A stretch of 64,000 bases of DNA from an uncultured Acidimicrobiaceae bacterium (GCA_947259275.1 CAMYMH010000004.1:4590-68589); one strand, 5' to 3'; counted from the first letter of the stretch, positions 23,704-32,374 are shown. Translations and numbers: made by a program. The notes: generated by a model from the sequence alone, not told the origin.

Positions 23704-23724
23704 CCGGGTTTGTACTCTTCCACT

Positions 23725-24477
23725 ATGAAGAGCAACCTCGACCGCGCCATAGAACTGCTGGGTGGAGCGCAGCGGCTGCTGGCCTTCACCGGAGCCGGGA
23801 TTTCAACCGAATCGGGCATCCCCGACTTCCGGGGACCGAACGGGGTTTGGACCAAGGTGGATCCCTCCGAGTTCACGTTTGACAAGTACGTATCGCGGCC
23901 CGAAACGCGCAAGCGCTCTTGGGAAATGCGCAAGCAATCGGGGATCTTCGACGCCCAACCGAATGCCGCCCACCGGGCGCTCGTCGACTTGTGGGTGGCG
24001 GGGCTCCTGAGCGGAGTCGTGACGCAGAACATCGACGGGCTCCACCAGGCGGCCGGGCTGCCTTCCGAGGCGGTGGTCGAACTCCATGGCAATGTCCAGC
24101 GAGTGGAATGCCTGGAATGCGAGGCGGGCTGGCCGACCGAGGTCGTCATCGCGCGGGTCAATGCCGGAGATGCCGACCCGCATTGCCCGGAGTGCGGCGG
24201 CATCATCAAGGTGTCGGTCATCTCGTTCGGCCAAGCCATGCCGGTCCTCGAAATGCAACGTGCGAGCGAGCTGGCTACGGCCTGCGACGCCATGCTTGCC
24301 GTCGGGTCGACGCTGTCGGTCTACCCCGCCGCCTACGTACCCCTCGAGGCGAAGCAAACCGGCGCCCGCTACGTCATCGTCAACCAGGGCGCCACCGAAC
24401 AGGACCATCTAGCCGACGTCGTAGTAGAGGGATCGGCCGGAGAGGTGTTGACCGCCATGGTGCGAGAGCTTCTCTAG
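23725..24477 (+). CDS. cobB: NAD-dependent protein deacylase (sirtuin)
   Basis: 250 residues. Sir2 motifs are complete: GAGISTESGIPDFRG, TQNIDGLH with HGN (catalytic His), the four-cysteine zinc site (CLEC and CPEC) and GSTLSVYPAA. It removes acyl groups from lysines using NAD, and in bacteria often reactivates acetyl-CoA synthetase. The ATG at 23725 was preferred to a TTG at 23710. A GNAT acetyltransferase is encoded convergently about 250 bp away, but a functional link is only speculative. Confidence 0.94.
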   Translation: MKSNLDRAIELLGGAQRLLAFTGAGISTESGIPDFRGPNGVWTKVDPSEFTFDKYVSRPETRKRSWEMRKQSGIFDAQPNAAHRALVDLWVAGLLSGVVTQNIDGLHQAAGLPSEAVVELHGNVQRVECLECEAGWPTEVVIARVNAGDADPHCPECGGIIKVSVISFGQAMPVLEMQRASELATACDAMLAVGSTLSVYPAAYVPLEAKQTGARYVIVNQGATEQDHLADVVVEGSAGEVLTAMVRELL

Positions 24478-24514
24478 GAGTCGGCCCGCGCGATTGGAAC
24501 ACGGGAACGCGCAT

Positions 24515-24571
24515 GGCAACCCTTCGGGTTGCCCGCCGCCCACCCGGCCTCCCCCGCTTACGCGGGGGAGG
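24515..24571. repeat. Two palindromes downstream of the sirtuin gene
   Basis: GGCAACCC (24515-24522), TTC, GGGTTGCC (24526-24533), then CCTCCCCCGC (24548-24557), TTAC, GCGGGGGAGG (24562-24571). Both stems are perfect. They lie between convergent genes and could terminate the sirtuin transcript. Confidence 0.75.
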
Positions 24572-24630
24572 TGCTAGAACACTCTCGCATCGCGCGGCAA
24601 GGCCCACCACCAGTGCATCGAGGTGGGCCC

Positions 24631-24728
24631 GGGCGGTGGGCGGCGGGCGGTGAGCGGTCTGCGATGAGCCGTGGGCGGTCGGCGGTCGGCGGTGGGCAGT
24701 CGGCGGTCGGCGGTGGGCGGTCGGCGGT
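24631..24728. repeat. Longest heptad array: 14 units near CGGCGGT/GGGCGGT
   Basis: Fourteen consecutive 7-bp units without an indel. CGGCGGT occurs five times and GGGCGGT four times, with single-base variants. The last unit ends at 24728 and the stop codon of the minus-strand GNAT gene occupies 24729-24731, so the array abuts it exactly. Confidence 0.9.
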
Positions 24729-25241
24729 CTACAGCTTCGCCCGGTAGCGCACCGCGGGCATCGTGATGCCGAGACACTGGTCGGTCTCGGCGCCGTCGGC
24801 TTCCCAGCCGGCTTGTTCGTAGAAAGCCCGAGCGCTCGCATTCCCGGTCATCACCCACAGGGACGCATCGGAGAATCCGGACGCTCTCAGCTCGTCGAAC
24901 ACGGCCGTCATGAGAGCCGACCCCCAGCCCTGTCGGTAGCGGCCCGGGTCGAGATACATGGCGTACAACTCACCGACTTCGTTTGGCTTGAGATCCTTGT
25001 CGCCGCTCGGCCCAAGGTGGGCAAAGCCGACAACATCCTCGTCATCGACCACCACCAGCACCGAACGTTTCGGGCTGTCGGTGCTCAGCCAATCCTGCCA
25101 TTGCTCGGTGCGAGTCGCCCGCTCGGCGCTCAATCCATCAAGGAACTCGGCCGGGAGTAGCTCGGCATAGGCGGCCTGCCACGAAGTGATATGGATCTCG
25201 GCCAGTCGGGGCGCATCCTCGATGGCGGCGGACCGGATCAT
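24729..25241 (-). CDS. GNAT-family N-acetyltransferase
   Basis: 170 residues. The acetyl-CoA binding motif A is visible as LDPGRYRQGWGSALMTAVFDELRASG, preceded by ELYAMYL and followed by motif B (NASARAFYEQAGWEADG). It transfers an acetyl group to an unidentified amine. The ATG at 25239-25241 begins just after the ndk stop (1-bp gap), so it is probably expressed with folC and ndk. Its 3' end runs directly into the 14-unit heptad array. Confidence 0.88.
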   Translation of the reverse strand: MIRSAAIEDAPRLAEIHITSWQAAYAELLPAEFLDGLSAERATRTEQWQDWLSTDSPKRSVLVVVDDEDVVGFAHLGPSGDKDLKPNEVGELYAMYLDPGRYRQGWGSALMTAVFDELRASGFSDASLWVMTGNASARAFYEQAGWEADGAETDQCLGITMPAVRYRAKL

Positions 25242-25242
25242 C

Positions 25243-25665
25243 TCAGTCGGAGCGGCGCTGCTGATGAAAGAAGATGTCCAACTCTCGCTCCGCACTCCCC
25301 GGCGAGTCGGACCCGTGCACGATGTTCTCGGTGATGATGAGCCCGAAGTCACCGCGAATGGTCCCGGGAGGCGCCTCGATCGGGTTGGTGGTGCCCATGA
25401 GAGCTCTGGCCACCGACACCGCCGACTCGCCCGACCACCAGGACGCGATTACGGGGCCGCTCGTGATGAATTCAACGAGATCTCCGAAGAAGGGCTTGTC
25501 GGTGTGCTCGGCATAGTGCCGTCCGGCAGTTTCTTTCGAGATCACGAGCTGGCGAATGTGCTCGAGCTTGAGACCCTTGCGCTCCATTCGGACGATGACT
25601 TCTCCCACCAGGCCCCTGCGAACCCCGTCGGGCTTCACCATCACAAACGTGTCTTCGACGGCCAC
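25243..25665 (-). CDS. ndk: Nucleoside diphosphate kinase
   Basis: 140 residues, the usual length. It begins VAVEDTFVMVKPDGVRRGLVGEV, and the active-site His is in NIVHGSDSPGSAERE. Ndk equilibrates NTP and dNTP pools. The GTG at 25663-25665 was chosen because GAGAGGAG lies about 5 nt upstream, overlapping the end of folC. An in-frame extension further upstream has no support. Confidence 0.96.
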   Translation of the reverse strand: MAVEDTFVMVKPDGVRRGLVGEVIVRMERKGLKLEHIRQLVISKETAGRHYAEHTDKPFFGDLVEFITSGPVIASWWSGESAVSVARALMGTTNPIEAPPGTIRGDFGLIITENIVHGSDSPGSAERELDIFFHQQRRSD

Positions 25666-25666
25666 T

Positions 25667-26968
25667 TCAACTCCTCTCGGTCTTGGCCAGCAGGCTACGC
25701 GCCTCGCCAACTACATACATGGATCCGGTGACGAGAACTGCGCCGTCCTCGCTGGCGGCCTCGAGGGCGGCTCGTACCCCATCGGTGACGGTGCCCGATT
25801 GGTGGACGGTCCGGTCGGGCATGGCCGCGGTGGCGGCCGCCGCCACCTGCGCGGCCGGGATGCCGCGCTCACTGGGCGCGGTAACCGCGAAGATCTCCCC
25901 CGTGACCGCGTCGAGCGCGCCGACCAGCTCTTCAAGCTTCTTGTCTCCCAGTGCCCCCAAGACCACCTTCCACAGGAAAGGCGGGAACTCCTCGTCGAGG
26001 GCGGAGGCGCCGGCCGCCATCGATTCGGGAGTGTGGGCGCCGTCGAGCACCACCAGCGGCCGATGCCCGACCACCTCGAGCCGGCCCGGTAGCGTTAGGT
26101 TTGCCAACCCCTCGCGTACCGCATCGGGGTCGAGCGCCCGCCCGAGCAGCTCTTCGGTGGCGGCGATGGCTATGGCCGTGTTTTGTAGCTGATGCCGCCC
26201 GTGGATGGGCATGTGGATCTCGTCGTACTGCTCGTACACACCGTCGACAGTGATGTCCCAGCCACCAACCGCCTGCACCTCCTCAGAAAGACGGAAGTCG
26301 CGCCCGTAGACGAGATAAGGCGCCCCGAGGTCGGCCGCCCGGGCCGCCGCCACAGCCTCCGCGGCCGGCGGCAGCTGACCGGTGACGAGGCTTCCGCCCG
26401 GTTTGAGGATGGCGGCCTTCTCGGCGGCGATTTCCTCGAGGGAATCGCCCAAATACTCGGTGTGCTCGAGCGCAACCGAGGTCACAACCGCCACGGCTGA
26501 TTCCACGACATTGGTGGCATCCAACCGGCCCCCCAACCCCACCTCGATGACCCCGAGGTCGACCGCTCGGTCCGCGAACCAGGAGAATCCAACCGCGGTG
26601 ACGAATTCGAAGTAGGTCAGGCGACGCTCCGGATCGTCGTCGACCAGCGAGTCGAAAGCCCGGGTGTCGGCAACGGCTTGGGCAAACTCATCGGGAGCCG
26701 CCTGCTGGTTGTTGTAGGAGAGGCGCTCCTCGACCGCCTCGAGGTGCGGGCTCGTGTAGGTGCCGACCGACAGGCCGTGGGCGGCGGCCAACATCGTGAT
26801 CATTCGTGCGGTCGAGGTCTTGCCTTTGCTACCCGTCACGTGGATAACCGGGTATGTCAGATGCGGGTTTCCCATCAACTCGAGCAAGCTTTGAATCTGG
26901 GCGAGGCCCGGCCGAATGCCGCGCCCGGCGTGATAGTCGAGATAGGCGACTGCTTCCCGGTAGGTCAC
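25667..26968 (-). CDS. folC: Folylpolyglutamate/dihydrofolate synthase
   Basis: 433 residues of the Mur-ligase superfamily. The P-loop is VTGSKGKTSTARM, followed by SPHLEAVEERLSYN, the HTEYLGDSLEEIAAEKAAI segment and the GAHTPESMAAGASAL motif. It adds glutamate to folates, and often also to dihydropteroate. The GTG start overlaps the valS stop by 4 bp (GTGA). valS-folC-ndk is a familiar order. Confidence 0.94.
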   Translation of the reverse strand: MTYREAVAYLDYHAGRGIRPGLAQIQSLLELMGNPHLTYPVIHVTGSKGKTSTARMITMLAAAHGLSVGTYTSPHLEAVEERLSYNNQQAAPDEFAQAVADTRAFDSLVDDDPERRLTYFEFVTAVGFSWFADRAVDLGVIEVGLGGRLDATNVVESAVAVVTSVALEHTEYLGDSLEEIAAEKAAILKPGGSLVTGQLPPAAEAVAAARAADLGAPYLVYGRDFRLSEEVQAVGGWDITVDGVYEQYDEIHMPIHGRHQLQNTAIAIAATEELLGRALDPDAVREGLANLTLPGRLEVVGHRPLVVLDGAHTPESMAAGASALDEEFPPFLWKVVLGALGDKKLEELVGALDAVTGEIFAVTAPSERGIPAAQVAAAATAAMPDRTVHQSGTVTDGVRAALEAASEDGAVLVTGSMYVVGEARSLLAKTERS

Positions 26969-29565
26969 AAGTCTCCCAACTCATCGACCTGGGCTCGCAA
27001 CTTGGCGACGGTGGCTTCGGCTTCGGCCCGTTTCTGTTCTTCCTTGGCGACAATGTTGGCCGGTGCCCGATCGCGGAAACTCGGATTCGACAGCTTGCGG
27101 TCGGCGAGCAGGAAGTCCTGTTCGGCGGCCTCCAGGGCCCGCCGCAGGCGAGCTTTTTCGGCGTCGAGGTCGACGACACCATCGAGCGGCAGGAATCCCT
27201 GAACGCTGCCGGCTACCACCCGCGTGTACCCGTCGGATTCCGGTGCGGAACCGAATTCGGTGGTGGTCGCCACCAGCGATTGCAGCTGGCGCTCCCACCA
27301 TGGTTCGGCGACTGAGCCCGGATCGACAATCAAGAGTTGCAGAGGCCGGCGGGGTGACAGCTGATGGGAAGAGCGGAAGCGGCGAATGCCCACGACCAGC
27401 TCCTGGAACACCTCGATCGAGCGCGGTGGGCTGATGGTTGGAGGGTCGGGCCAAGTGCTCCCCGCCAGGAGGCCATCGCCCACGGTCTCCTTCCACAGCT
27501 CCTCGGTCAGGTAAGGGATGGCCGGGTGAAACAGCTTGAGCAGGTCACGCAGGACGATCCCGAGGGTCTGCCGGGTCTCGGCCGCCGAGTCATCGTCCTC
27601 CAGCGCGGCTTTCGACAGTTCGAGATACCAGTCGAACACCTCGGACCAGGCGAAGTTGTAGAGCAGGCCGTATGCGTCACTGAAGCGGTAGTCGTCCGAA
27701 AGCTGGTCGAAGCGAACCACCACGTCCGCCAGGCGCGAGAGAATCCAGGCCGCTTCCGGGCCGGGGTTCGCCGGATAGCCACCGTCGGCGGGAACGCGGC
27801 CGGATTCGACGTGCCCGAGCACGAAGCGGGTTGCGTTCCACAGCTTGTTTCCGAACTTACGAGCTCCCTCCACCCATTCCATATCAAACGGCACGTCCTG
27901 GCCAGGGGCGGCCGCCTGCACGATGGCCAGCCGGAGGGGGTCGGCCCCGTGCGACTCGATGACGTCGAGTGGATCGATGGCATTGCCGAGGGACTTGGAC
28001 ATCTTGCGACCGTCGGGGGTGCGCACCAGACCGTGGATGACCACGTCGGCGAAGGGCGCCTCGCCCATGAACTCGAGGCCCATCTTGAGCATGCGGGCAA
28101 CCCAGAAATAGATGATGTCAAAGCCGGTGACCAGGACTGCGTTGGGGTAGAAGGTTTCGAGATCGGGGGTCTTCTCCGGCCAGCCCAGGGTGCTGAACGG
28201 CCACAGCGCCGATGAGAACCAGGTATCGAGGACGTCTTCGTCTTGACGCAGATCGGTACTCGCACAAGCCGGGCAGGCAGTGGGATCCTCCCGCGCCACA
28301 ATCACCTCATCGCAATCGGCGCAGTACCACGCCGGAATCCGGTGTCCCCACCAGATCTGGCGACTGACACACCAGTCGCGCAGGTTCTCCATCCAGTGGA
28401 AGTAGCTGTTTTCCCAGCGCGGGGGCACGAAGCGGGTCCGGCCGTCCCGCACCGCCTCGATGGCGGGCGTGACGAGCGGACCGACCCGTACGAACCATTG
28501 CAGCGACAGATACGGCTCGACGACGGTGTTGCACCGATAGCAGTGACCTACCGAGTGAGCCCGGTCCTCGATGTGATCGACGTGTCCCCCGGCCGCCAGC
28601 GCTTCCTTGACGGCGCGGCGAGCCGCCAACCGGTCGAGGCCGGCGAACTCGCCCCCGTTCTCATTGACCTCCGCCTCAACCGTGAAGATATTGATCGCCT
28701 CGAGCCCGTGCCGGTTCCCAATCTCGAAGTCATTCGGGTCGTGGGCGGGTGTGACCTTGACCGCTCCGGTGCCGAACTCGGGGTCGACCCCGTCGTCGGC
28801 CACCACCGGGATCTCACGATTCATGAGTGGGAGCATCACGGTTTTGCCAACCACGTTGGCGTAGCGGTCGTCATCGGGATGCACGGCCACGCCGGTGTCG
28901 CCCAACATGGTCTCGGCTCTGGTGGTGGCGACGGAGATGTGACCCGATCCGTCGGTGAACGGGTAGTTGATGTAGACGAGTTCGCCGGCGGTGTCCTCGT
29001 ACTCGACCTCGATGTCGGAGAGAGCAGTGTGGTCCTGCGGACACCAGTTGATGATGCGGTTCCCGCGGTAGATGAGGTCCTTCTCATAGAGGCGCACGAA
29101 GACTTCCCTGACTGCCTTCGACAGGCCATCGTCCATGGTGAACCGCTCCCGGCTCCAGTCGACCGAGTTGCCCAGCTGGCGCATCTGTTCGGTGATCCTG
29201 CCCCCCGACTGCACCTTCCAGGTCCACACTTGGTCGACGAACCCCTGCCGGCCGAGATCGTGACGAGTCAGGCCTTCGCGTCCCAGCTCGCGTTCGACCA
29301 CATTCTGGGTGGCGATCCCGGCGTGATCCATGCCGGGCAGCCACAGGACCTTGAAGCCCTGCATTCGCTTGCGACGAATGATGACGTCGTGAATGACGTG
29401 GTTGAGGGCGTGGCCCATGTGAAGAACCCCGGTGACGTTGGGCGGCGGTAGCACGATGCAAAACGGCTCACCGTCAGGGCTGTGCTCGGGCGCGAACACA
29501 CCCGACTTCTCCCAGATGTCGTACCAATCGGCCTCGACTGCGGCCGGGTCGTAGGTGGGGTTCAT
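26965..29565 (-). CDS. valS: Valyl-tRNA synthetase
   Basis: 866 residues. Class I signatures: HMGH in PPPNVTGVLHMGHALNH near residue 45 and KMSKS in GRKMSKSLGNAIDP. The CP1 editing domain, a zinc-ribbon-like CADCDEV/CPAC segment and the C-terminal ValS coiled coil (LDAEKARLRRALEAAEQDFLL...) are present. The ATG at 29565 fits family N-termini (NPTYDPAAVEADWYDIWEKSG). The frame is open further upstream only because it crosses a heptad array. A leader with three valine codons and a terminator lies upstream (see 29727-29852), so expression is probably controlled by valyl-tRNA supply. Confidence 0.96.
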   Translation of the reverse strand: MNPTYDPAAVEADWYDIWEKSGVFAPEHSPDGEPFCIVLPPPNVTGVLHMGHALNHVIHDVIIRRKRMQGFKVLWLPGMDHAGIATQNVVERELGREGLTRHDLGRQGFVDQVWTWKVQSGGRITEQMRQLGNSVDWSRERFTMDDGLSKAVREVFVRLYEKDLIYRGNRIINWCPQDHTALSDIEVEYEDTAGELVYINYPFTDGSGHISVATTRAETMLGDTGVAVHPDDDRYANVVGKTVMLPLMNREIPVVADDGVDPEFGTGAVKVTPAHDPNDFEIGNRHGLEAINIFTVEAEVNENGGEFAGLDRLAARRAVKEALAAGGHVDHIEDRAHSVGHCYRCNTVVEPYLSLQWFVRVGPLVTPAIEAVRDGRTRFVPPRWENSYFHWMENLRDWCVSRQIWWGHRIPAWYCADCDEVIVAREDPTACPACASTDLRQDEDVLDTWFSSALWPFSTLGWPEKTPDLETFYPNAVLVTGFDIIYFWVARMLKMGLEFMGEAPFADVVIHGLVRTPDGRKMSKSLGNAIDPLDVIESHGADPLRLAIVQAAAPGQDVPFDMEWVEGARKFGNKLWNATRFVLGHVESGRVPADGGYPANPGPEAAWILSRLADVVVRFDQLSDDYRFSDAYGLLYNFAWSEVFDWYLELSKAALEDDDSAAETRQTLGIVLRDLLKLFHPAIPYLTEELWKETVGDGLLAGSTWPDPPTISPPRSIEVFQELVVGIRRFRSSHQLSPRRPLQLLIVDPGSVAEPWWERQLQSLVATTTEFGSAPESDGYTRVVAGSVQGFLPLDGVVDLDAEKARLRRALEAAEQDFLLADRKLSNPSFRDRAPANIVAKEEQKRAEAEATVAKLRAQVDELGDL

Positions 29566-29614
29566 CGCGCGATGATAGGTACCCGCGGTCGGGTTCAGGG
29601 CTGGAGGCGTCAGG

Positions 29615-29719
29615 CCAAGACCCAAGACCCGAGACCCAAGACCCAAGATCCAAGCCCCAGGACCCGAGCCAGAATCCGTCGCCATCTGGCCTAGGACTCG
29701 GGACCTGGGTCTCGGGACT
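29615..29719. repeat. Two opposed heptad arrays in the valS leader
   Basis: 29615-29670 holds eight units (CCAAGAC three times, CCGAGAC, CCAAGAT, CCAAGCC, CCAGGAC, CCGAGCC). 29692-29719 holds four units near CGGGACT, roughly the reverse complement. CCCGAGACCCA in the first is exactly complementary to TGGGTCTCGGG in the second, so an 11-bp hairpin is possible in the RNA between the attenuator and valS. Confidence 0.85.
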
Positions 29720-29726
29720 CGCAACG

Positions 29727-29762
29727 CGAAAACACTCCCCGATGCCTTAGGGAGTGCTTTCG
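29727..29762 (-). terminator. Attenuator-type terminator upstream of valS
   Basis: On the minus strand the RNA reads CGAAAGCACUCCC, a 10-nt loop, then GGGAGUGUUUUCG: a continuous 13-bp stem with one G-U pair and a U-run in its 3' arm. On the plus strand the same position is an A-C mismatch, so the structure is optimised for the minus-strand (valS) transcript. It lies 162 bp before valS and 48 bp after the leader peptide stop. Confidence 0.7.
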
Positions 29763-29777
29763 TCCGTTCCGCCCGCT

Positions 29778-29820
29778 GTATTGGAGGTAATTGCTTCCCG
29801 CTCAAACCTTCTACCAATAC
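29778..29820 (-). promoter_or_regulatory. Leader hairpin overlapping the leader-peptide stop
   Basis: GTATTGG plus AGGT (29778-29788) pairs with ACCT (29806-29809) and CCAATAC (29814-29820). The only bulge is 29810-29813, which contains the stop codon of the leader peptide. A ribosome reaching the stop would open this stem. This matches the classic hairpin 1 of amino-acid attenuators. Confidence 0.6.
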
Positions 29821-29852
29821 GATACGACCACAGAGAGTGGTTGTCCGGCCAT
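29811..29852 (-). CDS. valS leader peptide MAGQPLSVVVSYW
   Basis: A 13-codon frame (ATG at 29850-29852, TAG at 29811-29813) encodes MAGQPLSVVVSYW, with three consecutive valine codons GTG GTC GTA at 29823-29831. It sits upstream of a hairpin and a strong terminator ahead of the valyl-tRNA synthetase gene. Ribosome stalling at the valine codons when charged tRNA-Val is scarce would allow readthrough. A GGAG sequence precedes the ATG but about 14 nt away, which is long. Small size makes it uncertain, but codon content and context agree. Confidence 0.6.
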   Translation of the reverse strand: MAGQPLSVVVSYW

Positions 29853-29984
29853 AACTGAGTCATAGGCTCCGCCACCCCGGGGACTAGTCCCAGACGCGAG
29901 GTTTCTCACCAGGGGGGGCCGTTGGTCCCTGTTCCGACCGGGCGCTGAGACGCATGGTGGGGTTGGACGAGTTGGAGGTGTCCC

Positions 29985-30737
29985 ATGCGAGTTCGTCACC
30001 TGCGTCGGGTAATGGCCTTTGCCGGCGCGGTCGCCTTGCTGTCGTCGCTGGCGCTGCCGGCGGTCGGCCAGTCATTGTCCGGCGGCTGCGACGCGACCGT
30101 AAGCGGTCGGTCGCCCGAATCGATGACGAAATCCGACCCGCTGCTGATAGATCCAGACATCCCGATCGCGGTGACCGGATCGGTCCCGGCGGCGGGTCTG
30201 GCGCTCCCCGACAATCAGGCAACCAGCGAGCTCGATATCTACCTCTACACGTTCGGCGTTCCGGTCCCGGTCGACAACCGGAGCGAGACCGGCCACAGTT
30301 GGGGAGGTACCGTCGACGTGCCATCGTGGCTATCGAGCCTCGCTTCCGGCCTGTACAAAGTCGAAGCAAAAGCGACCGGTAATCCGGGCTGGGCCTGTCA
30401 GGCCGACGGCTACGTCAAGCTCGGTGACAGCGGATTCACGGCGGCGGCGGCGGTCGGCGCGGTCGTTCTCGCCGCCGGCGTCGGGGCCGCCGTGACGAGC
30501 GCCAAACCGGTCGGCGGCGGACCGCGACCCGAGACTCCGTCGGACATCGACCCCAACGCTCCACCAGGCGTGACGCCAAAGGATCCACCAGAGCAGCAAG
30601 GCCGCTTGGGTGGCAAGCAAGGACGCCCCCTGGGTGGCGCCGGCATCGACACGTCGGCGGCGCTGCAGGCCAACCTTGGGTTGCTGTTGGGTCTCCTGCT
30701 GCTTTTTGTCGCCGCACTAGTCGGCCTCGGGACCTGA
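29985..30737 (+). CDS. Secreted/membrane-anchored protein of unknown function
   Basis: 250 residues: a signal peptide (about 1-29, AFAGAVALLSSLALPAVGQ), an extracytoplasmic region with a few cysteines, a first hydrophobic Ala/Val-rich segment (about 145-168), a Pro/Gly-rich linker (PRPETPSDIDPNAPPGVTPKDPPEQ) and a C-terminal transmembrane helix (LGLLLGLLLLFVAALVGLG). No family recognised. It is followed 13 bp later by a 64-residue membrane protein, probably in one transcript. Its promoter region overlaps the divergent valS leader. Confidence 0.7.
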   Translation: MRVRHLRRVMAFAGAVALLSSLALPAVGQSLSGGCDATVSGRSPESMTKSDPLLIDPDIPIAVTGSVPAAGLALPDNQATSELDIYLYTFGVPVPVDNRSETGHSWGGTVDVPSWLSSLASGLYKVEAKATGNPGWACQADGYVKLGDSGFTAAAAVGAVVLAAGVGAAVTSAKPVGGGPRPETPSDIDPNAPPGVTPKDPPEQQGRLGGKQGRPLGGAGIDTSAALQANLGLLLGLLLLFVAALVGLGT

Positions 30738-30750
30738 AAGGAATCAACCA

Positions 30751-30945
30751 ATGAATCGAATATGGCAGCATGGAAGGCCGATCAGAGGATTCTTCGGGGG
30801 GCTGCTCATCGGGTTCGGCGGTCTGCTCATCCTCCACCAGTTCGGACTCATCGTCCTGGAAATGCCGCTGGTTATCGTCATACCGTTACTGATGGCCATC
30901 GCCGGCGCGGTGCGAGGCTGGCTCGGCACACCGTACTTCCAGTAG
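30751..30945 (+). CDS. Small two-helix membrane protein
   Basis: 64 residues with two hydrophobic stretches (FFGGLLIGFGGLLILHQFGLIV and PLVIVIPLLMAIAGAV) separated by a short turn. AAAGGAA lies about 8 nt upstream of the ATG, a good ribosome site. It probably forms a pair with the preceding gene. No family recognised. The following 30946-31105 holds no gene. Confidence 0.65.
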   Translation: MNRIWQHGRPIRGFFGGLLIGFGGLLILHQFGLIVLEMPLVIVIPLLMAIAGAVRGWLGTPYFQ

Positions 30946-31105
30946 GCCACCAGCTACCCGCCAGAGCGAGGCCTGTTATTGACGACTCGAGGCGGCCCGC
31001 CGAGCAACGGGAGTCAGGGCATGACCAAACGCACGACCGAGGGTGGTGCCCACCTGGTTCTGGCTGAAGGCAGGAGGCTGGAGGCGGCGGCGCCGGAGGC
31101 GTTGC

Positions 31106-32374
31106 TTACGCGCTGCGCTCGACTTCGCTCGGGTCGATGGGCTTGACCGGGACGAGGGTGGGATTGACCCTCTGAGCAACCACGTCTTCGTCGATCATCA
31201 CCTGACCGATGTCATCACGCGACGGGAGGTCATACATGGTGTTGAGGAGCACCTCTTCCATGATGGCCCGCAGGCCGCGGGCACCGGTGCCGCGCAGTAG
31301 TGCCTGATCGGCGATGGCGTCGAGGGCGCCGTCGGTGAAGGTGAGCTCCACTCCGTCCATCTCGAAGAACTTGCCGTACTGGCGGACGAGGGCATTCTTC
31401 GGCTCCTTGAGGATGCTGATGAGGGAGTCCCGATCGAGATCCGCGACCGTCGCCATCACCGGCAGCCGGCCGATGAACTCGGGGATGAGCCCGAACTTGA
31501 TGAGGTCCTCAGGCAAAACCTCGGCCAGCATCTCGTCGCTGCGGTTCTCATCCCGACTGTGGATTTCGGCGGCGAAGCCGATTCCCTGCTTGCCGATCCG
31601 ATTGGCGATGACCTGCTCGAGGCCGGAGAAGGCGCCGCCGCAGATGAAAAGCATGTTGGAGGTGTCGATCTGGATGAACTCCTGATGAGGGTGCTTGCGC
31701 CCGCCCTGGGGTGGCACCGATGCGACGGTTCCCTCGATGATCTTCAGTAGTGCTTGTTGGACGCCCTCGCCGGACACGTCGCGAGTGATCGACGGGTTCT
31801 CAGCCTTGCGGGCTACCTTGTCGATCTCGTCGATGTAGATGATCCCGGTTTCGGCTCGCTTCACATCGAAGTCGGCCGCCTGCAGGAGCTTCAGGAGGAT
31901 GTTCTCGACGTCCTCGCCTACGTAGCCGGCTTCGGTGAGGGCGGTGGCATCGGCGATGGCGAACGGCACGTTGAGCTGGCGAGCCAGCGTCTGGGCGAGC
32001 AGGGTCTTGCCGCAGCCGGTCGGGCCGATCATGAGAATGTTTGACTTCTGCAGCTCGACGCCGTCGGTGTCCTTCAGACCGGCGTTGACCCGCTTATAGT
32101 GGTTGTAGACGGCAACCGACAGGACCTTCTTGGCGCGATCTTGGCCGATGACGTAGTCGTCGAGAAACTCGAAGATCTCGCGGGGCTTGGGCAGTTCGGT
32201 CGGAGCTACCTCGGCGGTGCCCCCTAGCTCCTCTTCGATGATCTCATTGCACAGGTCGATGCACTCATCGCAGATGTAGACCCCGGGCCCGGCGATGAGC
32301 TTCTTGACCTGCTTCTGTGACTTGCCGCAGAAGCTGCACTTGAGCAGCTCCGAGCCGTCGCTGAACTTTGCCAC
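31106..32374 (-). CDS. clpX: ATP-dependent unfoldase ClpX
   Basis: 422 residues. N-terminal C4 zinc-binding domain (CSFCGKSQ ... CDECIDLC), Walker [16 protein letters not shown], Walker [11 protein letters not shown], pore-loop and sensor regions, and the arginine-finger domain typical of HslU/ClpX. The ClpP-docking IGF-type loop region lies in the [13 protein letters not shown] segment. It delivers substrates to ClpP, encoded immediately upstream (adjacent, no gap). Confidence 0.97.
   Translation of the reverse strand: MAKFSDGSELLKCSFCGKSQKQVKKLIAGPGVYICDECIDLCNEIIEEELGGTAEVAPTELPKPREIFEFLDDYVIGQDRAKKVLSVAVYNHYKRVNAGLKDTDGVELQKSNILMIGPTGCGKTLLAQTLARQLNVPFAIADATALTEAGYVGEDVENILLKLLQAADFDVKRAETGIIYIDEIDKVARKAENPSITRDVSGEGVQQALLKIIEGTVASVPPQGGRKHPHQEFIQIDTSNMLFICGGAFSGLEQVIANRIGKQGIGFAAEIHSRDENRSDEMLAEVLPEDLIKFGLIPEFIGRLPVMATVADLDRDSLISILKEPKNALVRQYGKFFEMDGVELTFTDGALDAIADQALLRGTGARGLRAIMEEVLLNTMYDLPSRDDIGQVMIDEDVVAQRVNPTLVPVKPIDPSEVERSA

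Noticed and set aside
24631-24728. CRISPR array
   Set aside because: Units are 7 bp with no spacers and no cas genes are nearby.
29566-29817. N-terminal extension of ValS through the heptad array
   Set aside because: The frame is open only because the repeat lacks stops and gives a low-complexity sequence; ValS N-termini fit the ATG at 29565.
29566-29984. T-box riboswitch upstream of valS
   Set aside because: No AGGGUGGNACCGCG-like antiterminator element is on the minus strand, and the region instead has a leader peptide and terminator.
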